From positions 310,001 to 374,000 of the forward strand of contig NZ_CANMFT010000001.1 in NCBI RefSeq assembly GCF_947497285.1: a stretch of 64,000 nt of DNA. The letters are read 5' to 3'. The DNA comes from an uncultured Aliiroseovarius sp. Lineage in GTDB: Bacteria > Pseudomonadota > Alphaproteobacteria > Rhodobacterales > Rhodobacteraceae. Position numbers and translations under genes: made by a program. Of the stretch, positions 57,995 through 64,000 are shown one piece after another; positions within the stretch are counted from its first letter, which is position 1, and the number at the start of each line of letters is the position of its first letter. The notes under the pieces were generated by a model that worked only from the letters and a program-made list of their open reading frames with translations, was not told the DNA's origin and did not search any database.

Positions 57995-58030
57995 GTGAGA
58001 CAAATTCATATTACTCACATTTAACATGAG
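57995..58030. promoter_or_regulatory. candidate MetR-type operator between metF and the LysR gene
   Basis: GTGAG (57995-57999) pairs with CTCAC (58014-58018), and CTCA (58014-58017) pairs with TGAG (58027-58030). This lies within the 101-base divergent region, the usual place for a LysR-type operator. Confidence 0.5.
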
Positions 58031-58038
58031 CCTCATAC

Positions 58039-58944
58039 ATGTATCTGGAATTTAGGCATCTGCGCACAATCCGTGCCATTCACCAATCTGGCAGCTTGGC
58101 GCGCGCAGCAGACACCCTGCACATCACGCAGTCAGCCCTGAGCCACCAGATCAAGGGACTGGAAGATCAGGTCGGGATGGAGCTGTTCCACCGACGCACA
58201 AAACCCATGCGGCTTAGCCCGGCAGGTATGAAGATGTTGCGCCTTGCCGAAATGGTCCTGCCCGAAGTCGCACGGCTTGAGGAGGAATTTCGGGCGCTCA
58301 AATCCGGTCGTTCTGGTCGCCTTCACATCGCGATCGAATGTCACGCCTGCTTTGACTGGTTGTTTCCGGTGCTGGACCAGTTGCGCCACGCCTGGCCCGA
58401 GGTCGATCTGGACATCCGTCAGCGACTGGCTTTCGATGCGCTGGAAGCCCTCCGGCGCGAAGAAATCGACTTTGTCATTTCGTCGGACCCGGTGGCGTTG
58501 CCCGGGGTTACTTTTTCACCGCTGTTTGACTATGAACCCAGATTTGTCGCGGCTGCCGCGCACCCCTTGGCGCAACACGATCACATCGAAGCCGAAGACT
58601 TCGAGGAAGAGCTGTTGCTGACCTATCCCGTAGACCGTTCAAAAACCGATGTTTTCACTGGTTTGTTAACGCCTGCGCGGGTTGAACCGCGCGCTGTTCG
58701 GCAGGTCGAGATGACCGAGGTCATCTTGATGCTTGTCGCCGCTGGGCGTGGTGTGGCGGTGTTGCCGGATTGGGTTTTGCGCAAGGTCGCGGATAATTCG
58801 GATTTCGTGACAAGACCGCTGACACCAAACGGGCTGTCCAAGCGGATGTATGCGGCGACACGCGACGAAGACACGATGGTGCCCTATGTCGCCCATATGA
58901 TCCGGCTGTGTCGATCGGAGCCGGTAAAACGCCAACGCAGTTGA
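58039..58944 (+). CDS. metR: LysR-type regulator (MetR-like)
   Basis: This 301-residue protein has an N-terminal winged HTH (LARAADTLHITQSALSHQIK, residues 15-34) and a periplasmic-binding-like effector domain. The divergent position to metF suggests control of methionine genes, like MetR with homocysteine, though the ligand is inferred. Confidence 0.85.
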   Translation: MYLEFRHLRTIRAIHQSGSLARAADTLHITQSALSHQIKGLEDQVGMELFHRRTKPMRLSPAGMKMLRLAEMVLPEVARLEEEFRALKSGRSGRLHIAIECHACFDWLFPVLDQLRHAWPEVDLDIRQRLAFDALEALRREEIDFVISSDPVALPGVTFSPLFDYEPRFVAAAAHPLAQHDHIEAEDFEEELLLTYPVDRSKTDVFTGLLTPARVEPRAVRQVEMTEVILMLVAAGRGVAVLPDWVLRKVADNSDFVTRPLTPNGLSKRMYAATRDEDTMVPYVAHMIRLCRSEPVKRQRS

Positions 58945-59014
58945 GCCGCTAAACCGACTTGGCAAACAAGGCGTCTGCGCGTATACGCGCCGTCTGAGAA
59001 GATAGGAGCGCCCC

Positions 59015-59803
59015 ATGGAAGGCAGTGCAAATCTGAATGTGATGATCAAGGCTGCCCGAATGGCGGGTCGCAGCCTTGTGAAAGACTTCCGTGAAGTCGA
59101 GAACCTGCAAGTCTCGATGAAGGGGGCCGGTGATTTCGTCTCAAAAGCGGATATTGCGGCCGAAAAGATCATCCGTGATGAGCTTATGGAAGCGCGACCC
59201 AACTACGGCTGGCTGGCAGAGGAAAGCGAAGCGATCGAAGGCAAAGACCCGACGCGGCGCTGGATTGTTGACCCTCTGGACGGCACGACGAATTTCTTGC
59301 ACGGACTGCCACATTGGGCGGTGTCCATCGGTCTTGAGCACAAGGGCGAGGTCGTCGCAGGCGTCATCTTTGACGCCGCCAAGGACGAGATGTTCGTCGC
59401 CGAAAAAGGCAAAGGCGCCTGGCTGAACCAAAGCCGCCTGCGGGTTTCGGGCCGCGCGCGGTTGATCGAAAGCCTGTTTGCGACCGGATTGCCCTTCGGG
59501 GGGCGGTCGGATTTGCCGGAAACGATCCAGGATCTTGCGCGCATCCTGCCGTCGTGCTCTGGCGTGCGCCGGTATGGATCGGCGGCGCTTGATCTCGCGT
59601 ATGTAGCGGCCGGGCGGTATGATGGGTATTGGGAGCGGCGCCTGAATGCATGGGATATGGCCGCGGGGCTGATCATCGTGCGCGAAGCCGGCGGCTTCAT
59701 CGAACCGATCACGCCGGGCAAAAATGTGCTTGCTGACGGGGAAGTCATCGCAAGCAACGAAGCCATTTTCGACAAGTTCGCAAAGCTTGTTCGGGGCGCC
59801 TGA
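59015..59803 (+). CDS. inositol monophosphatase family protein
   Basis: This 262-residue phosphatase has the metal sites Glu69-Glu70 and WIVDPLDGTTNF (83-94), plus WDMAAG near residue 214. It resembles bacterial SuhB-type enzymes. An AGGAG box precedes the ATG. Confidence 0.9.
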   Translation: MEGSANLNVMIKAARMAGRSLVKDFREVENLQVSMKGAGDFVSKADIAAEKIIRDELMEARPNYGWLAEESEAIEGKDPTRRWIVDPLDGTTNFLHGLPHWAVSIGLEHKGEVVAGVIFDAAKDEMFVAEKGKGAWLNQSRLRVSGRARLIESLFATGLPFGGRSDLPETIQDLARILPSCSGVRRYGSAALDLAYVAAGRYDGYWERRLNAWDMAAGLIIVREAGGFIEPITPGKNVLADGEVIASNEAIFDKFAKLVRGA

Positions 59804-59874
59804 AATAGAAGTGTTTTCTGCAAAAAGACGTTTGAAGGTCACATTCCTGCCTGAAAGTCAGGTGAAAAGAGCCT

Positions 59875-60075
59875 ATGGAACGTATTTTATATATTAAATG
59901 CCAATTGGCTGATTTGTTTCGGGATGAGGACGGTGCTGTCACCGTCGATTGGATCGTCCTGACCGCTACAATATTGTTTTTGGGGATGATCAGCATGTTT
60001 ATTGTGACTGGCAACATCCCGGGATTTGCTGACAGGGTCAGCAGTTCCTTGTCAAACATGACGATTGGCGGCTAA
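59875..60075 (+). CDS. small Flp/TadE-like pilin peptide
   Basis: This 66-residue protein has a charged N-terminus, an acidic stretch DEDGAVTVDW (residues 17-26) and one hydrophobic helix (about residues 27-47), the pattern of Flp/TadE-like pilins and pseudopilins of the Tad system. No tad genes lie nearby, so its use is unclear. Confidence 0.6.
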   Translation: MERILYIKCQLADLFRDEDGAVTVDWIVLTATILFLGMISMFIVTGNIPGFADRVSSSLSNMTIGG

Positions 60076-60220
60076 GGCACGTCACCGATGCTAGGACCTG
60101 ATTGGTGCTTCGGAAGGTTTCCGGGGTGGGTGTCCTGACACGGCAAGATGCGCTTTATGCGACAAGCAGTGTTTTGCGCTGTCGTTTGGCGTCGTTAAAT
60201 GCGGCGCATGGGCATTCCAT

Positions 60221-60970
60221 CTATTTGCGTCGATAGACGGTCGGCACGCTGGTTCGGTCCAGCCGATAACGCGTTTCCGGATGGTCCGGGTGGCCGTCCG
60301 TTCTGGCCCAATAGGCCGTCCCTCCCAACCCCTTCCAAACAGGCAGCACGAATAAAAACCCAGCGATGAAGCCCCCGGCATGCGCCCAATATGCGACGCC
60401 GCCACCGACCTGCGACAGGCTCAGCGCGCCATTTACGACCTGAAGCGCGAACCAGATCAGTAGCATCAGCCAGGCTGGGAACGGAACGACCCTGAAAATG
60501 ATGACGATGATGAACAGCACATCGACACGGGCGCGCGGAAACAAAAGCAGATAGCCCCCCATTACGCCTGCAATGGCACCCGATGCGCCAACCATGGGCA
60601 CGGGGCTTGTGACGTCGGCACCGATTTGCAACAGCGCCGCGCCAAGCCCCGAGATGGCATAGAAAACGGCGAATCTGACATGCCCAAGAACATCTTCAAG
60701 GTTGTCGCCGAAGATATACAGAAACAGCATATTGCCCGCGAAATGCAGAAACCCTGCATGAAGAAACATCGAGGTCAGGATCGTCTCGAATCCGTCGCCG
60801 GACATCAGGCGCAGGGGTATAATCCCAAACCGCTGGAAGACGGCACCGGCGGCAGCCTCGTCGCTATAAAGCGGCCACATCATCGCAAACACGATCAGGT
60901 TGGCCGCGATCAGCCCATAAGTGACATAAGGGGTGCGCTCAGACGGGTTGTGATCACGGATCGGGAACAT
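60221..60970 (-). CDS. rhomboid-family intramembrane serine protease
   Basis: This 249-residue membrane protein has six hydrophobic segments and the rhomboid dyad: Ser130 in GASGAIAG and His197 in AHAGG. The conserved HFAGN (76-80) is also present. It cuts membrane proteins within the bilayer; substrates unknown. The ATG at 60970 suits the family start (MFPIRDHNP). Confidence 0.88.
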   Translation of the reverse strand: MFPIRDHNPSERTPYVTYGLIAANLIVFAMMWPLYSDEAAAGAVFQRFGIIPLRLMSGDGFETILTSMFLHAGFLHFAGNMLFLYIFGDNLEDVLGHVRFAVFYAISGLGAALLQIGADVTSPVPMVGASGAIAGVMGGYLLLFPRARVDVLFIIVIIFRVVPFPAWLMLLIWFALQVVNGALSLSQVGGGVAYWAHAGGFIAGFLFVLPVWKGLGGTAYWARTDGHPDHPETRYRLDRTSVPTVYRRK

Positions 60971-61025
60971 TGGCTGACTTGACCCGATGCGATGCACCTG
61001 GTCAAGCATAGGCTTGCGCTGTGGT

Positions 61026-64000
61026 CTATTGTGCGGCCAGATCAGGCGGCTGCGACATCAGCAGAAGCTCGGCATTGCCACCCGAGGCCGTGGTGTCGAC
61101 ACAGAGATGCCGTTCGTGGGTGACGACTTCTGCAGTTATTGCACCGGTGATCAAAGGCAAAATCGCGCCGTCGCGCGCTGCGAGTGCCGTCACCAAGGCG
61201 CGTGCGGTCTGTGCATCGCCCCAATAGACCGCACCACCGATGCCGTTCAGATCGCCAAGCGCTTCAGCGCTGAGGTTCGATGCAACGACAGCCCGCCCAC
61301 CAAGGGCTTCGATGTCGGCTTTCTGGCGCGTTGCCACAGCTTGTCCGGGTCCAAGGCAGACGAAAGGGTCGCGGGTGTGTGTTGACAGCTGGTTCAACTC
61401 TCCGGTCGGGCCGGGCAGCCGTTCTGAGCCAAGAACAAGGTCCGCGGTTGCTGCCGCTATGCTGGCAGACAAGGCGGCTGCGTCAGGCGGAGCCGTTTTG
61501 TCATCCGCACCGGAAACAGGCGAAGGCGCCGGTGCGCAGAACCGGTCCATATAGCATGGTCCGCCCGCTTTGGGGCCAGTGCCAGAAAGGCCCTCTCCCC
61601 CAAAGGGTTGCGACCCGACGATGGCCCCAATTTGGTTGCGGTTCACATAGGCATTGCCGACATGGATACGCTCAACCACGTGCTGCACCCGGTCGTCGAT
61701 CCGCGTGTGCAGGCCGAATGTCAGGCCATAGCCCGTGGCGTTCACCGCATCGATCACGGCGTCAAGGTCTTCGGATTTGAACCGGGCGATATGCAGGACC
61801 GGTCCAAAGATTTCGCGTTCCATCTGGTGAATGCCGTCGATGCGGATCAGGGCAGGGGCGATGAAATGCCCCGTTTGTGGGGCCGAAAGCTCGTGCAGCA
61901 ATCGGCCTTCGGCGCGGGCGGTGTCGACATAGGCTTGAATCCCGTCTTGCGCCTCTTGGTCGATGACGGGGCCAAGGTCCGATGACAAATCCCAAGGGTC
62001 GGCGGGTGAAAGCGCATCCATCGCGCCGATCAGCATTTCGGTCATGGCGTCCGCGATGTCATCTTGCACGTAAAGGCAGCGCAGCGCAGAGCAACGTTGA
62101 CCTGCCGACTGAAAGCTTGACGCGACAATGTCGCGCACGGCCTGTTCCGGCAGCGCGGTGCTGTCAACGATCATGGCATTCAGCCCGCCGGTTTCGGCAA
62201 TCAACGGGGCTGCGGGTGACAGATGCTTGGCCATCGCGCGCCGAATTACCAGTGCGGTTTCGGTCGAGCCGGTGAAGGCCACGCCACTGATGCGTGCATC
62301 CGACGTGACGGCTGCGCCGACCGTCGCCCCATCACCGGGCAACAGCTGAAGCACCTCGCGCGGCACACCGGCCTTGTGCAGCAGCTTCACGGCCTCATAC
62401 GCGATGATCCCGGTTTGCTCGGCCGGTTTGGCCACCACACCATTGCCCGCCGCCAAGGCTCCGGCGATCTGGCCGGTAAAGATGGCCAGCGGGAAGTTCC
62501 AGGGCGAGATACAGGCGAAAACCCCACAAGCATCGCGCGAAAGCAGCGGGATGCGGCTGGCATAGTAGCGAATGAAATCAACGGCTTCACGCAGCTCTCC
62601 CATGCAGTCGGGCAAAGTCTTGCCAGCCTCGCGGGCCAACAGGGCGAAGAAGGTGCCGAGATGATCCTCATACAGATCGGCAGCGCGGTTCAGCACCTTG
62701 GCGCGGTCGTCAGGGCTTGCATTCCAACGGGTGGCCGCGCCAAGGGCTGCCGACACGTCTTCGGCGCTTGCCCATGTGATCTTGCCGACCGGGCTGCCAT
62801 CGGCAGGGTTGGTGACGGACACGACTTGGCCACCCTTCGGCGTGGATGCGATCAGCGGCGCGGCCTTGAACGCCGTAGAATAGTGTTTGCCGCGTGCCGC
62901 ATCGATCCTTTCAAGATGCGGCTCATAAGTCAGGTCCAGCCCCATCGAGTTCTTTCTCGCGCCGAACAACTCTGGTCCGGTCGGAACATGCGGCGCGGGG
63001 TGATCGAGCGCGTCGAACGGGCAGGCCGCGACCTCTTCGGGCGTGACGCTTTCGTCAACGATCTGGTTTACAAACGAGCTGTTGGCGCCATTTTCAAGAA
63101 GGCGGCGCACAAGATAGGCCAGCAAGTCTCGATGTGCGCCGACCGGGGCGTAGATACGGCAACGGGTGCCGTTCTCGTCCATGATGATCTGATGCAAACG
63201 CTCGCCCATGCCGTGCAAGCGTTGGAATTCATACCCACGCGCGTCCACGCCCGAACTATGCGCAATGTCCAGAATGGCGGCCGCTGTATGGGCGTTATGC
63301 GTCGCAAACTGCGGATAGATGCGATCTGTCAACGACAGCAGTTTGCGCGCATTGGTGATATAGCTGACATCGGTGGCCACTTTGCGGGTGAAAACCGGAA
63401 ACGCGTCCAGCCCTTCGACCTGTGCGCGCTTGATTTCGGTGTCCCAATAAGCGCCTTTGACCAGACGGACCATGATCTTGCGGTCCAGTCGCTGGGCCAA
63501 TGCGTGAAGCCAGTCAATGACAGCGCCCGCTCGTTGGCCATAAGCCTGCACGACGACGCCGAACCCGTCCCACCCGGCCAGTGCCTTGTCGCTGAGCACA
63601 GCTTCGATCACGTCCAGCGAGATTTGCAAACGATCTGCTTCTTCGGCGTCGATATTGAAGCCCATGCCCGCCGACTTCGCCAAGTGCGCAAGGGCAGAGA
63701 CGCGTGGCACAAGTGTCGCCATCACCCGGTCGCGCTGGGCGCGTTCATAGCGTGGGAACAATGCCGACAGCTTGACGGAAATGCCGGGATTTGCACGGAT
63801 ATCTTTTGATTTACAGGCGCCTGCGATCTCGGAAATTGCCTTGGCATAGGACATTTGATACCGCCGGGCATCATCATCGGTCAGCGCAGCTTCGCCCAGC
63901 ATATCATAGGAATAGGTGAAGCCTTTCGCCTCCATCTTTGCACCGCGTTTCATCGCGTTGCCAATGGTCTCGCCCAAGACAAACTGGTTACCCATTTCCT
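61026..64000 (-). CDS. putA: bifunctional proline dehydrogenase / P5C dehydrogenase PutA (partial)
   Basis: The gene runs off the right end of the window, so about 990 C-terminal residues are seen. They contain the proline dehydrogenase barrel (with YSYDMLGEAA and KGAYWDTEIK) and the aldehyde dehydrogenase part with the catalytic Cys in SAGQRCSALRCL and the NAD site FTGSTETA. PutA oxidises proline to glutamate. Only the N-terminus, possibly with a DNA-binding ribbon-helix-helix, is missing, so autoregulation cannot be judged. Confidence 0.93.
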   Translation of the reverse strand, partial: EMGNQFVLGETIGNAMKRGAKMEAKGFTYSYDMLGEAALTDDDARRYQMSYAKAISEIAGACKSKDIRANPGISVKLSALFPRYERAQRDRVMATLVPRVSALAHLAKSAGMGFNIDAEEADRLQISLDVIEAVLSDKALAGWDGFGVVVQAYGQRAGAVIDWLHALAQRLDRKIMVRLVKGAYWDTEIKRAQVEGLDAFPVFTRKVATDVSYITNARKLLSLTDRIYPQFATHNAHTAAAILDIAHSSGVDARGYEFQRLHGMGERLHQIIMDENGTRCRIYAPVGAHRDLLAYLVRRLLENGANSSFVNQIVDESVTPEEVAACPFDALDHPAPHVPTGPELFGARKNSMGLDLTYEPHLERIDAARGKHYSTAFKAAPLIASTPKGGQVVSVTNPADGSPVGKITWASAEDVSAALGAATRWNASPDDRAKVLNRAADLYEDHLGTFFALLAREAGKTLPDCMGELREAVDFIRYYASRIPLLSRDACGVFACISPWNFPLAIFTGQIAGALAAGNGVVAKPAEQTGIIAYEAVKLLHKAGVPREVLQLLPGDGATVGAAVTSDARISGVAFTGSTETALVIRRAMAKHLSPAAPLIAETGGLNAMIVDSTALPEQAVRDIVASSFQSAGQRCSALRCLYVQDDIADAMTEMLIGAMDALSPADPWDLSSDLGPVIDQEAQDGIQAYVDTARAEGRLLHELSAPQTGHFIAPALIRIDGIHQMEREIFGPVLHIARFKSEDLDAVIDAVNATGYGLTFGLHTRIDDRVQHVVERIHVGNAYVNRNQIGAIVGSQPFGGEGLSGTGPKAGGPCYMDRFCAPAPSPVSGADDKTAPPDAAALSASIAAATADLVLGSERLPGPTGELNQLSTHTRDPFVCLGPGQAVATRQKADIEALGGRAVVASNLSAEALGDLNGIGGAVYWGDAQTARALVTALAARDGAILPLITGAITAEVVTHERHLCVDTTASGGNAELLLMSQPPDLAAQ

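Noticed and set aside
62223-63809. A long plus-strand frame opposite putA (528 codons)
   Set aside because: Antisense to the clear putA domains, with no domain or ribosome-binding site of its own.

Overview
The window looks like a chromosome segment of an alphaproteobacterium of the Rhodobacteraceae (Roseobacter/Paracoccus type). The basis is protein-level recognition only: compact, high-GC coding, a short Tat-signal peptide gene, a MetR-type regulator divergent from metF, PutA and HAF/autotransporter proteins, and a Roseobacter-plasmid-like VirB/D4 secretion cluster. It falls into two parts that meet at a tRNA-Cys gene (34301-34374, minus strand).

Part 1, about 1-34300, is most of an integrative and conjugative element. 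From left to right it has a relaxosome and coupling module (MobC-like protein, VirD2-like relaxase, VirD4) on the plus strand, and a three-gene cassette of unknown function ending in a predicted PD-(D/E)xK nuclease (5145-7269). Next is a complete VirB secretion operon on the minus strand (virB1, B2, B3, B4, a lipoprotein, a second lytic transglycosylase, virB5, B8, B9, B10, B11, a small DUF4177-like protein, virB6). A cargo region with defence-like genes follows: a HEPN plus LOTUS protein; a WYL regulator co-transcribed with a second HEPN protein; and, divergent from them, a nuclease-helicase, a DUF4357 protein and a 1776-residue GHKL ATPase with a C-terminal DUF3883 nuclease-like domain. After an Xre regulator pair and a secreted protein comes an integration module (two ribbon-helix-helix proteins flanking tandem operators, an excisionase-like protein and a tyrosine integrase). 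The integrase lies next to the 3' end of tRNA-Cys, which I infer to be the attachment site. The other end lies left of the window, because no second copy of the tRNA 3' end was seen. No plasmid replication genes were seen.

Two conjugation promoter regions, one before mobC (480-520) and one before the virB operon (18295-18342), share the same AT-rich palindrome followed by a second inverted repeat. A common regulator probably couples DNA processing to assembly of the secretion channel.

Part 2, 34375-64000, is ordinary chromosomal backbone: pcm, a TolC-type exporter, a PopZ/DUF2497-like protein, cobQ, efp, a pseudouridine synthase, a fructosamine-kinase-like protein, a YgfZ-like protein, an MsbA-type ABC exporter, a tyrosine phosphatase, two aminotransferases, valS, a HAF-repeat autotransporter, pgm, an Lrp regulator divergent from an ornithine-decarboxylase-like gene, metF with a divergent LysR regulator, an inositol monophosphatase, a Flp-like pilin peptide, a rhomboid protease and a putA gene cut by the window end.

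The best candidates for an undescribed system are the WYL/HEPN/helicase/DUF4357/GHKL-DUF3883 cluster (20204-30990) and the three-gene nuclease cassette placed inside the transfer region (5145-7269).
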